Positions 16,726 through 25,729 are shown, counted from the stretch's first letter. The stretch: 44,894 nt of DNA from Thermincola carboxydiphila (GCA_016841325.1 JAENZJ010000025.1:1-44894); one strand, 5' to 3'. The notes: a model not told the origin generated them from the letters alone. Translations and numbers: made by a program.

Positions 16726-17673
16726 ATGTTAGGGATTGCACGGGCACCGGGAACATGTGGTGAACTGGTCCAGGGGAAACTCGAAGGGACCAATTTACTG
16801 GTAACCTGTCCGGTTGACCTTTTTTCAGTTGTTACAGTAAAGCTAAATAAAAACGGGAATACAGTTGTTGCCGGCAACCTGCCCAAAGTAAAACTGGCTG
16901 TTGAAAGGACCCTGCATTTGTTGGGGAAGACCGGGTACGGCGCTGAGGTAACCGTAGTTTCAGAAATACCCCACGGCAAAGGGATGGCCAGCAGTACGGC
17001 AGATATTTCAGCGGCCTGTGCTGCTGTGGCCAAGGGGCTGGATTTGTTTATCTCTGACTGGGATATTGCCCGAATTGCCCTGTCAATAGAGCCTACTGAC
17101 GGCCTGATGTTTCCCGGGATAACCGCTTTTGACCATATCGGGGGCAGGATTGCCAGGGTCCTGGGACCTGCTCCGGAAATGGAGATCATTATTATTGACC
17201 TGGGAGGGACTGTGGACACGGTTGGCTTTAATGCCAAAAACGACCTGGACATCCTCAACAGGGCCAAAGAAAACAAAATAGCAGCTGCCATGGAAAAAAC
17301 GGAACAGGGGCTGGCAGCGGGGAACTGTGAATTGATTGCCCGGGCTGCCACAGAAAGCGCCTTTGCAAACCAGCATATGTTACCAAAACCTGATCTGAAA
17401 AGAGCATTTGATATGTGCATTAAGACAGGCGGACTGGGTGTTAATGTTGCCCATAGCGGCACGGTAATAGGGGCCCTCTATAGTGCAGGTACAGGGCTTG
17501 CAGAGCAGGCAGCGGATACTTTCAGGACTGCGGGTTTCACTGTTTACGCCAGGGTACACATCATTAATGGCGGCATAGATGTTTTTGAGGAGAGGGCAGG
17601 TGAAAAGTTTTGGAAACCATTGAACACATACACGGAGGAAACCTGCGGGAGGCTGCGGAAAGGTACGGGTTAA
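16726..17673 (+). CDS. pduX: L-threonine kinase PduX-like (GHMP kinase family)
   Basis: PduX phosphorylates L-threonine to L-threonine-O-3-phosphate, the substrate of CobD. The 315-residue GHMP-fold protein has an N-terminal APGTCGELVQG (res 7-17), typical of this subgroup, and the GHMP phosphate loop PHGKGMASS (res 82-90). The placement directly before cobD in a B12 operon supports the threonine kinase role over other GHMP kinases. AAAGGCAGG precedes the ATG. Its last 64 bases overlap cobD in another frame, an unusually long overlap. Confidence 0.9.
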   Translation: MLGIARAPGTCGELVQGKLEGTNLLVTCPVDLFSVVTVKLNKNGNTVVAGNLPKVKLAVERTLHLLGKTGYGAEVTVVSEIPHGKGMASSTADISAACAAVAKGLDLFISDWDIARIALSIEPTDGLMFPGITAFDHIGGRIARVLGPAPEMEIIIIDLGGTVDTVGFNAKNDLDILNRAKENKIAAAMEKTEQGLAAGNCELIARAATESAFANQHMLPKPDLKRAFDMCIKTGGLGVNVAHSGTVIGALYSAGTGLAEQAADTFRTAGFTVYARVHIINGGIDVFEERAGEKFWKPLNTYTEETCGRLRKGTG

Positions 17674-18701
17674 CTGAGAGCAGTCTGGTTGATTTCAGTG
17701 CCAATATCAATCCATTGGGATTGTCTCCCAAAGTAGTGGAAGCGATTATCAAGAACATTGAACTGATCAAAAACTATCCTGACCCTGAAGCCGTGGTTTT
17801 GCGCCGTGTTGTTTCGGAATGGCTCAGTTTGCCTCAGGACATGATTGTTGCCGGCAACGGTGCAGTTGAAATACTGTATCTTATGGTCAAAGTAATGGAA
17901 CCCCGGCATGCACTGATCCCGGCCCCCACTTTTAATGAGTATGAGATTGCTGTCAGGAACAATAAGGGGCAGGTAAAAGACTGCTGCCTCGATGAAGAAC
18001 GTTACTTTGCCCTTGAACCTGATAAGATATTCCGGCTCTGGCATGATACAGATATGGTCTTTATCTGTAATCCAAACAACCCGACCGGAAGCCTGATTTA
18101 CAGGGATGAGGTGGAGGATATTATCAAAAAGGCCTCGGTCCTTGGTAAATTGGTTATTGTAGATGAAGCATTTATGGATTTTATTCCAGACAGGGACAAC
18201 TATTCAGTTGTGGACCTGGTTACCAGGTACAATAACCTTTTTGTGCTGTATTCCCTGACAAAATTTTTTGCTATTCCGGGACTGCGCCTGGGGATAGGGA
18301 TTGGTTGTCCTGATGTTATTGAAAAAATTAACCGGTTCAGGGACCCGTGGAATGTAAATTGTTTTGCCCAGCTTGCAGGTTCAGTGGTGTTAAAGGATGA
18401 ACAGTATATCAAAAATACTGTCTCTTTTATTAATCAGGAAAAAAAATACCTCTATGACCAGGTAAAGCAAATCCCGGGACTGACTCCCATTGCTCCCAGT
18501 GCCAACTATATGCTGATTAATGTGGCAGGTTTGGGATATACGGCCGCGGAAGTATGCCGCCTGTTGGGTGAACAGGGAATCCTGGTCAGGGACTGTTCGT
18601 CATACAAAAACATGAGACCGGTCTATATAAGGACGGCAGTCAAAGGGAGAGCCGAAAACAACATTTTGGTCGAATCTTTGCAGAGATTGGGGAGAAAGTA
18701 A
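17610..18701 (+). CDS. cobD: L-threonine-O-3-phosphate decarboxylase CobD
   Basis: A PLP enzyme that decarboxylates threonine phosphate to (R)-1-amino-2-propanol phosphate, the linker used by CbiB. The 363-residue class I/II aminotransferase-fold protein has PLP Lys218 in YSLTKFFAIPGLRLG, plus the family blocks VDFSANINPLG (~27-37), ICNPNNPTGSL (~152) and VDEAFMDF (~184). The start is TTG 17610 with AGAGGGCAGG before it, lying well inside pduX; the N-terminal HGGNLREAAERYG is expected for CobD, which supports this start. Confidence 0.94.
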   Translation: METIEHIHGGNLREAAERYGLTESSLVDFSANINPLGLSPKVVEAIIKNIELIKNYPDPEAVVLRRVVSEWLSLPQDMIVAGNGAVEILYLMVKVMEPRHALIPAPTFNEYEIAVRNNKGQVKDCCLDEERYFALEPDKIFRLWHDTDMVFICNPNNPTGSLIYRDEVEDIIKKASVLGKLVIVDEAFMDFIPDRDNYSVVDLVTRYNNLFVLYSLTKFFAIPGLRLGIGIGCPDVIEKINRFRDPWNVNCFAQLAGSVVLKDEQYIKNTVSFINQEKKYLYDQVKQIPGLTPIAPSANYMLINVAGLGYTAAEVCRLLGEQGILVRDCSSYKNMRPVYIRTAVKGRAENNILVESLQRLGRK

Positions 18702-18702
18702 T

Positions 18703-19332
18703 TTGGCTGACAGAAGAACCAGACTGTATATAGTGCGCCACGGGGAAACGGAATGGAATAAAACCCTGAGGTACCAGGGGCACCGCGATATCCCCCTCAG
18801 TGAGGCCGGGCGTTTGCAGGCTGCCAAAATTGCTAAACGGCTGTCAGGAGTCAGACTCCATGCCGCATATGCCAGTGACCTTTCCAGGGCCCAGGAGACA
18901 GCCCGTATCATTGCGGAATATCATGGCCTTACGGTAAAGGAAATGCCCGAACTGAGGGAAACAAACTTTGGCTTATGGGAAGGCCTTACCTATAGTGAAA
19001 TTGACCAGCAGTTTCATGAAACTATGAAGGGCTGGTACGAAAACCCCAGGGATACCCAAATCCCGGGAGGTGAATCCCTTGGAGAGGTAGCCGACCGCTG
19101 CCAGGCCGGGATTGATAAGATTTTGCGGGAAAATCCCGGAAAGGATGTCCTGGTGACAGCCCACGGGGGCATAATCAGGATAATTGTGGCCACGGTGCTG
19201 GGGATGAGTCTGAATGATTACTGGAAAATTAAACAGGATAATGTCTCTTTAAATATTATTGAATTCTTTGAAAACGGCCGGGCTATTTTATGCCTTTTAA
19301 ATGATACGGCACACCTTGGAAAAAAACTCTAA
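18703..19332 (+). CDS. cobC: Histidine phosphatase, probable alpha-ribazole phosphatase
   Basis: A 209-residue phosphoglycerate-mutase-fold phosphatase. The catalytic motif is VRHGETEWN (His13) with the second histidine in VTAHGGIIRI (~res 152). In Salmonella CobC removes the phosphate from alpha-ribazole-phosphate or from cobalamin phosphate. Its place at the end of the B12 operon is the basis for this choice; the fold alone would also fit a generic sugar phosphatase. TTG start at 18703, one base after the cobD stop; GGGGAGAAAG is the likely ribosome binding site. Confidence 0.85.
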   Translation: MADRRTRLYIVRHGETEWNKTLRYQGHRDIPLSEAGRLQAAKIAKRLSGVRLHAAYASDLSRAQETARIIAEYHGLTVKEMPELRETNFGLWEGLTYSEIDQQFHETMKGWYENPRDTQIPGGESLGEVADRCQAGIDKILRENPGKDVLVTAHGGIIRIIVATVLGMSLNDYWKIKQDNVSLNIIEFFENGRAILCLLNDTAHLGKKL

Positions 19333-19358
19333 AAAATTGAATAGAAAAAAGAGGGAAA

Positions 19359-19375
19359 AGTCGTATACTGTCGAA
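19359..19375 (+). promoter_or_regulatory. Possible Spo0A box pair upstream of the cytochrome cluster
   Basis: TGTCGAA (19369-19375) is a perfect 0A box; AGTCGTA (19359-19365) matches 5 of 7 bases and starts exactly 10 bases earlier, the spacing typical of tandem 0A boxes. A TAATAT (19396-19401) could be the -10 element. Individual 7-mers occur by chance in a window this size, so this is tentative. Confidence 0.3.
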
Positions 19376-19425
19376 AAATAATTTTAGAAGGACGAATAAT
19401 ATCTACATAATGTAAGGTGTGGAAA

Positions 19426-20946
19426 ATGCAGTCAGGAAACAGGGATGCAGTAAAAAAACAGACTCAGTTATTCGATGTCCGGGGGTTATGGGTTTTATAC
19501 TCGACCTCAATCATATGTGGTGCTGCCCTGATGGCTCTGGAAATTGTTGGTGGACGTCTTTTATCACCGTTTTTTGGCGGTTCGGTCTATGTCTGGGGCA
19601 GTATCATTTTTGTCTTTCTGAGTGCCCTTAGTTCAGGGTACTATCTTGGTGGTGTCGCCTCTGATAAAAGGCCAAGCCTCACTTATCTGGCAGTTTTTAT
19701 TGCAGTGGCAGGTTTACTGATTCTACTCATTCCACCTATGGTATCCCCCTTGGTCAAATTTGCCTTTGCCATAGGATTGGGGAATTACGGGACACTCTTT
19801 GTGGCTATGCTGTTGTTTTTTTTACCCAGCATAGGACTGGGGATGGTATCACCATACATAGTTAAGCTGGGGATAAAAGAGTCAAGCAGGTTAGGGAATA
19901 TGGTTGGCAAGTTTTATGCCATTTCCAACATTGGGAGTATTGTCGGTACTCTGGCTACCACTTTTTTTCTGGTCCCCATGTTTGGCACAAGACATATAAT
20001 TATCGCTTTGGGTGTTATCCTGGTTATCCTGGCAACGGGTATATTAGTAACTAACAAAAGAATGTCACAGGGCATTCTGGTTTTTTGCCTGCTGGTATTT
20101 TCCCTGTTTGCAGTAACCGCGGCTGATTCCCGGGAAAGCAGCCATGCCGGGGAACTGATTTATCAGAAGGAGACGGCTTACAACAATATCAGGGTAGAGG
20201 ATTATTATGAACGGCGTTACCTGCTTTTTAATGAGTCTGAGCAAAGTGTCATCAATAAGTTACGGCCTGAAGAACACATTTGGCCATATACGGAGCTGAT
20301 GGACAATGCTGCCAGTTATTTCAGTCCCGCTGCTACGGACGCTTTGGTTATCGGAATTGGCGGTGGGACTGTTATCAATAGTATGCTGGCGCAAAACCCG
20401 AACCTGTTTATTGATGCCGTAGACATTGACCCCGAAGTTATCAGGGTGGCTTATGAATACTTTAACATGCCGGACAGTCAACAGCTCCGGACATTTGCTG
20501 CAGATGGCAGGGTGTTCCTGAGAGGCAAAAAGAACCGGTATGATGTAATTATGGTAGATGCATATAACCGTACAAGTATTCCGGCCCACCTGACGACCAG
20601 AGAGTTTTTTTCCGAAATGAAAAATGCCCTTAAACCGGATGGTATTGTAATCTTTAATATTGTCAGCAGCATTGAGGGTGCTTACAGTCCGTTTTTCAAG
20701 AGTTTATTACTCACTTCACAGCAGGTTTTCCCCGAAAGCCGTCTTTTTCAGGCGGAAACCGATGACCCGTCAGATTTGGATAATCTTATCCTGATCGCCT
20801 CAAACCGCAGGCTAAGCATGCCGGACCTGCTTGCCAACCGTTCCGGGTATATAACAGATGATATCGACCTCAGCAATGCCATAGTACTCACAGATGATTA
20901 TGCACCTGTAGACACCCTGGCATTGGAAATTATGTCACTTTACTAA
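19426..20946 (+). CDS. Membrane protein with C-terminal spermidine-synthase-like domain
   Basis: 506 residues in two halves. The N-terminal half (~15-225) holds about seven hydrophobic helices. The C-terminal half (~245-500) is a Rossmann-fold methyltransferase/aminopropyltransferase-like domain with the glycine loop ALVIGIGGGTVINSML, the acidic end DAVDIDPEV and VIMVDAYNRTSIPAHLTT, as in spermidine synthases. Such fused proteins are common but poorly characterised. I infer no polyamine role here, since it begins a cytochrome cluster (15-heme gene 31 bases downstream). AAGGTG (19414-19419) sets ATG 19426 rather than GTG 19417. Confidence 0.82.
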   Translation: MQSGNRDAVKKQTQLFDVRGLWVLYSTSIICGAALMALEIVGGRLLSPFFGGSVYVWGSIIFVFLSALSSGYYLGGVASDKRPSLTYLAVFIAVAGLLILLIPPMVSPLVKFAFAIGLGNYGTLFVAMLLFFLPSIGLGMVSPYIVKLGIKESSRLGNMVGKFYAISNIGSIVGTLATTFFLVPMFGTRHIIIALGVILVILATGILVTNKRMSQGILVFCLLVFSLFAVTAADSRESSHAGELIYQKETAYNNIRVEDYYERRYLLFNESEQSVINKLRPEEHIWPYTELMDNAASYFSPAATDALVIGIGGGTVINSMLAQNPNLFIDAVDIDPEVIRVAYEYFNMPDSQQLRTFAADGRVFLRGKKNRYDVIMVDAYNRTSIPAHLTTREFFSEMKNALKPDGIVIFNIVSSIEGAYSPFFKSLLLTSQQVFPESRLFQAETDDPSDLDNLILIASNRRLSMPDLLANRSGYITDDIDLSNAIVLTDDYAPVDTLALEIMSLY

Positions 20947-20977
20947 CCAGAGGACCAATGAGGCGAAGGTGTTAAAT

Positions 20978-22348
20978 ATGAAAGGTGTCTGGCTTAGAGC
21001 CAAAAAAATTAAATTAAGTCCACGAGCCAAACTACTAATAGTCATAGTACTTATCATAATGGCAATATCCGTATCTTCCTATAAGACTCTTGAGTACATA
21101 GAGCAACCAGAATTTTGCCGTATGTGCCATACCATGGGCCCTTATTACAGTTCATGGGAAGGGTCGGACCACAGTCAGGTTAACTGCTACAGTTGCCATG
21201 GGGAGACAGAATTAAAGCTAAAGACTGATGATACTGTTAAAGTCACCACAAAATATACCCTTTCCAGGGATTTGCTTACAACAAACAGAGTGGTGAAGGT
21301 TTTTGGTAAAATTGTTGACAGGATGTCGGAGTATTATAAAGCAGTTTCCGATTATGCAGATGAAAAAAACAGGCAATTAGCATTTCTTGTTGACATGTAT
21401 ACAGATTCGACAGGCCGATCGGAGAGACATCGTGCTTGGGACAGTTGTGTGACATGCCACGAGGGTTTTCTGTTTTCCCGATCAGGAAATGACCATTACG
21501 GCCATTTTAGACATACCGGAAGTGGAGTAACCACATGCCAACAGTGTCACGGAAATCTGGTCCATGAACAGAAAAAGGAAATTACCAGGGAAGCATGTCT
21601 CAACTGCCACGACAGTAAAATACCCAAACCCCCGTCACATCTCCCTGATTCATTTAAGATAAGCCATGGGAAGGATTACCTTTCAGAGAAAAACTGCAGC
21701 CTGTGTCATGTTAACGGTGTCCGGGAGCCTCTCTGTCAGGATTGTCACAAGGTACAGATGCCACACCCGGAAAATTATAGAGAAGCCCACATACCGGCAA
21801 TAGCGGAAATAGGGGTGAGGACATGTTTTAAGTGCCATCAGGAGGATTTTGACCTACAACAGGCAGAACCGTCACAGACTGATGAGACTGCCCCTGTGGA
21901 TAAGGCATCGTGCAGTGTTTGTCATGGGGTGAAGATGCCCCACAAAGAAAATGTATTGAAAGAACATACATCACTGGCAAAAAGGTCGGGTTTGCGGAGC
22001 TGTAGTTATTGTCACCAGACATCCCCGGGGCAAAAAGACATGGCTGTGGCCTGTGCTGACTGTCACAAATTGGATATGCCGCATTCAGCGGGTTTTAAAA
22101 CCAATCACAGGGGGGTGGTTGAGACCAAAGGCCAGGGTGTTTGCAACTATTGTCATACTCCAATGAATCCGGTAAACCCGGGAGCGCCCTGGGCCCGTCC
22201 GGGATTCTGCCTGGACTGTCACATGAAGAATAAGCCCCATGAAACAGGTTATAAAATTGATCATCAGTTAGGCGGATATGACCGTAACAGGTGCAGTACC
22301 TGCCATCCCAAGGAAATCCACTGCAATGAATGTCATTTTGGGGAGTGA
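20978..22348 (+). CDS. Fifteen-haem membrane-anchored cytochrome c, NapC/NirT-like N-terminus
   Basis: 456 residues. An N-terminal membrane helix (~res 18-36) is followed by 15 CXXCH sites. The first two (CRMCH, CYSCH), with the spacer TMGPYYSSWEGSDHSQVN, copy the NapC/NirT quinol-oxidising module. A ~90-residue haem-free stretch follows, then 13 more sites (CVTCH to CNECH) ending a few residues before the C-terminus, with repeated MPH/KPH segments offering distal His ligands. It probably takes electrons from menaquinol and passes them outward. ATG 20978 has GAAGGTG (20965-20971). No catalytic reductase domain was recognised. Confidence 0.9.
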   Translation: MKGVWLRAKKIKLSPRAKLLIVIVLIIMAISVSSYKTLEYIEQPEFCRMCHTMGPYYSSWEGSDHSQVNCYSCHGETELKLKTDDTVKVTTKYTLSRDLLTTNRVVKVFGKIVDRMSEYYKAVSDYADEKNRQLAFLVDMYTDSTGRSERHRAWDSCVTCHEGFLFSRSGNDHYGHFRHTGSGVTTCQQCHGNLVHEQKKEITREACLNCHDSKIPKPPSHLPDSFKISHGKDYLSEKNCSLCHVNGVREPLCQDCHKVQMPHPENYREAHIPAIAEIGVRTCFKCHQEDFDLQQAEPSQTDETAPVDKASCSVCHGVKMPHKENVLKEHTSLAKRSGLRSCSYCHQTSPGQKDMAVACADCHKLDMPHSAGFKTNHRGVVETKGQGVCNYCHTPMNPVNPGAPWARPGFCLDCHMKNKPHETGYKIDHQLGGYDRNRCSTCHPKEIHCNECHFGE

Positions 22349-22438
22349 TATTATTTATAAATAATAGAAAAATTCATACAAATAGGCAATAAAAAATACT
22401 ACTCTTTGTAGAAAAAGTTGGGTTTACAAGAAGGATTT

Positions 22439-22455
22439 TGTCGATAGATGTCGAA
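22439..22455 (+). promoter_or_regulatory. Possible Spo0A box pair upstream of the TPR gene
   Basis: TGTCGAT (22439-22445, within TTTTGTCGA) and TGTCGAA (22449-22455) start exactly 10 bases apart in the 257-base gap between the 15-haem and TPR genes. A TG-g-TATTGA (22479-22487) might be a weak extended -10. Nothing else is recognised in this gap apart from a short GGTC/GACC hairpin near 22554-22571. Confidence 0.38.
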
Positions 22456-22605
22456 ATAACGTCATGATGATTTAGTGATGGTATTGAAGAAAAAGTGAGA
22501 GCAACGAATTCGGTTATGGCATGTTGTGTTGAAAGCCAAGAATATCGGGGGGGTCTTTCAAGAAGGTGACCCGGTAACAATCAGTTTGTTTAGGAGTGAT
22601 TTAAA

Positions 22606-23244
22606 TTGTCTGATTTATCGGTAAAACAGCAGCAAAAGGTATCTGTTCCGATTGTGATTATAATTCTGGCTCTGCTGGCATCCAATATAGTTATGGGGGT
22701 TCTAACTGTTAGAAAGTACATATCCAAAGAACCCACTGTTGCCCCACAGATAGCCCAGCTCCAAAGCTATCTCGACAAAGTTAATGCCAACCCTGCAGAT
22801 ATCAATAATAGGCTGCAGCTTGCCTATACCCTGCAAATGATGAATGAGTACGAACAGGCCAGAGAGCAATACATGGAGGTCCTTAAGATTGAAGAAAATA
22901 ACCTGGCAGCCAATTATAATTTGGGTGTGATAGCCCAAAAAGAAGAAAAATACCCGGAGGCTGAAGAGTATTACACAAAAGTCCTCAGCCTCAAAGAAAA
23001 TCATGTGATTGCTGCCATCGGTCTTGGTGAAACCTACCTGGCCCAGGAAAAATATGATGAGGCAATTACAGTTGCTGACAAAGTTCTCAAATTGCAACCC
23101 GGAAAGACGGATTTGCACTTGCTTAAGGCCCGGGCCTATGAACAGAAGGGAGATAACGAAAAGGCTGCCGAACAATACAATGAAGTACTTAAATATATAC
23201 CTGATGATCCGGAAGCAGTTGAAGGTTTGAAAAGAGTGAAGTAG
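22606..23244 (+). CDS. Membrane-anchored TPR protein
   Basis: 212 residues: a single N-terminal membrane helix (~res 13-35) then an outward-facing tetratricopeptide domain of about four to five repeats (~66-205), with typical W/A-G-Y-P spacing such as NNLAANYNLGVIAQKEEKYPEAEEYY (described by its A-N-L-G and Y-P-E-A cores). TPR domains dock other proteins; here it may tether the secreted cytochromes or NHL protein. TTG start at 22606 after TAGGAGTGA. 20 bases before the NHL gene. Confidence 0.85.
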   Translation: MSDLSVKQQQKVSVPIVIIILALLASNIVMGVLTVRKYISKEPTVAPQIAQLQSYLDKVNANPADINNRLQLAYTLQMMNEYEQAREQYMEVLKIEENNLAANYNLGVIAQKEEKYPEAEEYYTKVLSLKENHVIAAIGLGETYLAQEKYDEAITVADKVLKLQPGKTDLHLLKARAYEQKGDNEKAAEQYNEVLKYIPDDPEAVEGLKRVK

Positions 23245-23264
23245 GGAATTGAAAGGAGCTTAAA

Positions 23265-24341
23265 ATGAAGGGGAAACACAAGGCAAATATAACTATCGCA
23301 GTACTGACAGCGACCCTTGCTCTCTTAGTATATATTTTTATCAGTATTCCGGAATTCGGAGGTGGCGGTATTGTTTCCGCCCAAAAGAAGACAGTCGGTA
23401 AAATCGAATTCCTCTTTGCCGTCTACGGTCCGGGACGGGGTGCACTTCCCAGCCTGAATAAACCCATGTCTGTGGCTACAGATTCCGAAAACAATATTTA
23501 TGTCAGTGACAGTGGAAATAACCGGATTGTGGTTTTTAACCGCAGGGGAGAATATATGTTTGAATTCGGAACCCGGGGTGTGGCCCACCCCCGGGCGGGT
23601 GAAAAGGCTGACTGGAGTCCGGGAAAATTTAATTATCCCTATGGCATTGATATCGATGAACAGACAGGGAATATATTTGTGGCTGACCTGGTAAATAAGA
23701 GGATACAGGTATTTGACAACCAGGGTAAGTTTATTGACTGGTTCCCCAAAGAGCCGTATGGCGGAACTGCTGATGATATTTTCCCTCTGGCCATGGATGT
23801 CAGTGGCGGGAATGTATATATCGCCAATCCATTCAATATAGTGATTTTTACTACCGAGGGTAAGTTTGTAAAGGACTTTGGCATGCCCGGTGACGGTGAC
23901 GGCCAGTTTGACCGTCCCAATGGGATTGCCGCCGGAAAAGACGGGACCATTTATGTCTCTGATTCAAATAATCTGCGGCTGCAGGCCCTGGACCCTAACG
24001 GAAAAGTCAAATGGGTGTATGGCAAGGTGGTTAATGCCTTTGACAATTTCAACAAACAACCCCAGGAATTCGAACTGCCGCGAAACATTGCGATCGGACC
24101 TGATGATAACATCTATGTGGTTGACAGCTTTGATTTCAATATCAAGGTAATCTCACCCAAAGGAAAATTACTGGCAGAAATGGGCCGGCGCGGGGTGGAA
24201 GACGGGACCTTTAATTTCCCCAATGGGATAACGGTGACTCAGGACAAAATCCTGTATGTTGCAGATAAGGGTAATGACAGAGTCCAGGCTGTCAGACTTA
24301 CTGATTTTGTCATCGAAAAGAATCAGGAGAATGAATTTTAG
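23265..24341 (+). CDS. Extracytoplasmic NHL-repeat beta-propeller protein
   Basis: 358 residues. An N-terminal membrane or uncleaved signal helix (~res 9-28) is followed by about six NHL repeats (recurring signature N.IYVSDSGNNRIVVF, IFVADLVNKRIQVF, IYVSDSNNLRLQAL, IYVVDSFDFNIKVI, LYVADKGNDRVQAV), forming a six-bladed propeller. No catalytic site is evident; the family commonly acts as binding scaffold. Sits between the TPR protein and the 7-haem cytochromes, so I infer a structural or docking role in the same complex. AAAGGAG precedes ATG 23265. Confidence 0.88.
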   Translation: MKGKHKANITIAVLTATLALLVYIFISIPEFGGGGIVSAQKKTVGKIEFLFAVYGPGRGALPSLNKPMSVATDSENNIYVSDSGNNRIVVFNRRGEYMFEFGTRGVAHPRAGEKADWSPGKFNYPYGIDIDEQTGNIFVADLVNKRIQVFDNQGKFIDWFPKEPYGGTADDIFPLAMDVSGGNVYIANPFNIVIFTTEGKFVKDFGMPGDGDGQFDRPNGIAAGKDGTIYVSDSNNLRLQALDPNGKVKWVYGKVVNAFDNFNKQPQEFELPRNIAIGPDDNIYVVDSFDFNIKVISPKGKLLAEMGRRGVEDGTFNFPNGITVTQDKILYVADKGNDRVQAVRLTDFVIEKNQENEF

Positions 24342-24370
24342 TCCCTGAATAATATTTTAGACTTTAAATA

Positions 24371-24387
24371 TACCTGGTTACCAGGTA
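24371..24387. promoter_or_regulatory. 17-base perfect palindrome before the first 7-haem gene
   Basis: TACCTGG (24371-24377), loop TTA, CCAGGTA (24381-24387). It sits 14 bases before the AAGGAGGTG ribosome binding site, so it may be an operator or a 5' mRNA hairpin that sets expression of the cytochrome above the NHL gene. No known regulator consensus recognised. Confidence 0.4.
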
Positions 24388-24415
24388 GCATTATATGGGA
24401 AAGGAGGTGAAAAAG

Positions 24416-25615
24416 ATGCGTAAATTCACTTTGATTGCTATGCTGACAATGTGTCTTGTACTGCTGACAGCAGGAGCTGCTTTTGCAGCCCACGGCGCCA
24501 GCGGTGACCGTACCGGCTACTATGATGCCGGTGGTTGTTCCGGATGTCACCCTTCAGGTGTGGACAAGCATACCTTTGGTCCGCACGGTGGTTATACAAC
24601 AACCAGTAACAAGTGCCAGTTGTGCCACCAGGTGCACGATGCCGGCAGCGCCCGCTTGCTGCCTGGTCAGACTGTAACTGATGCCTGCCAGCACTGTCAT
24701 GACATTACAGGAACTAATTCTGCTCCCTATTATGCCAGCGACCTTACAGACCCCAGCTATGGGAATGATGTTAAGGCAGCACACAGGGTATTTGGTACTG
24801 TAGCAGGCTTTGTCTATAATGATGTTTATGGCTCTACCACAATCCCGGGCGGTGATGCCACCAGCGGTGGTGACAGTACTCTGGATGTAAGCGACCAGGG
24901 AGCCCTTTCCGGGACTGATTTCACCTGCAACAGCTGTCACACACCTCACGCCATAGCTGGCAACACTGTTGGAATCTACCTAGGGGAGTCTCACGTAAAA
25001 TCCACAACAAAAGATCTGGCAGCTACAGAGATGAAGCTATACCTGACTAATAGGATCCTTAAGAGGACCGTTAACGGTACAGACACAGGAGGTGAATACG
25101 GCACCGCATGGTGTGCCGGATGTCACCAGGGACGTGACAACATGGGTGATGCCTTCAACCACCCGGTTGATGAGAACGGACTTGGCTATGACATGTTAGG
25201 TGCTGCTTTACCTGCCGGTGCAACATGGCTAAACGGCTCAGGCGAAGCAACAGTTGTCAGCAAGGCTTATCTGTTTATTGACACCGCTGGTACAAACCCC
25301 ATTGCAGACCTCGATGTGGACCCACGGAGCAATAAGTGGTATGCTATGGAAGGCACTGACCCGGTAAATGGAGATGCTGTTCGTCCCGACGGATTTGTAC
25401 CTTTCGCCAATTATGACGGAGGTATCGGGCCAAGCTGCCAGCAGTGCCATGCCAGCCCGCGGGATGTTGATGCAGCATTCTGGGCAGGTTTAGGCACAGC
25501 CGGTGATGGACACCCCTCCAGAGGTACTTTCCCACACTTAAGTACCAACCCAGCCCTGCTGGCGGAGAGTGGTGATGACTTCTGCACCAACTGTCACAAT
25601 CTGAACTTACCATAA
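24416..25615 (+). CDS. Secreted heptahaem cytochrome c, copy 1
   Basis: 399 residues. A signal peptide ends near AFA-AHG (res 24/25). Seven CXXCH sites follow: CSGCH (41), CQLCH (67), CQHCH (91), CNSCH (171), CAGCH (233), CQQCH and CTNCH near the C-terminus. The first three and the last two resemble the doubled-CXXCH family. No membrane anchor or cell-wall sorting signal is seen, so it is probably extracellular and held by partners. AAAGGAGGTG sets ATG 24416; the upstream ATG at 24395 precedes that site. Tandem paralogue follows at 25730. Electron partner unknown; may be the terminal wire of the cluster. Confidence 0.9.
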   Translation: MRKFTLIAMLTMCLVLLTAGAAFAAHGASGDRTGYYDAGGCSGCHPSGVDKHTFGPHGGYTTTSNKCQLCHQVHDAGSARLLPGQTVTDACQHCHDITGTNSAPYYASDLTDPSYGNDVKAAHRVFGTVAGFVYNDVYGSTTIPGGDATSGGDSTLDVSDQGALSGTDFTCNSCHTPHAIAGNTVGIYLGESHVKSTTKDLAATEMKLYLTNRILKRTVNGTDTGGEYGTAWCAGCHQGRDNMGDAFNHPVDENGLGYDMLGAALPAGATWLNGSGEATVVSKAYLFIDTAGTNPIADLDVDPRSNKWYAMEGTDPVNGDAVRPDGFVPFANYDGGIGPSCQQCHASPRDVDAAFWAGLGTAGDGHPSRGTFPHLSTNPALLAESGDDFCTNCHNLNLP

Positions 25616-25628
25616 AATTACTTAAAAA

Positions 25629-25662
25629 ATCAAAACTGCAACCTCAAGGTTGCAGTTTTGAT
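25629..25662 (+). terminator. Long hairpin after the first 7-haem gene
   Basis: A perfect 16-bp stem ATCAAAACTGCAACCT (25629-25644) / AGGTTGCAGTTTTGAT (25647-25662) with a 2-base loop and TTTTGATTT at its end. It acts as a terminator or as an mRNA-stabilising hairpin between the two paralogues. Confidence 0.7.
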
Positions 25663-25729
25663 TTCCAGAAAATATATGGCATTAATATCCTTAATTAACA
25701 TAAAAGTAATCCGGAAGAGAGTGAAAAAA

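Noticed and set aside
16503-17462. 319-residue open frame on the minus strand
   Set aside because: Antisense shadow of cobS and pduX; composition is not protein-like and it crosses the gap between two well-supported genes.
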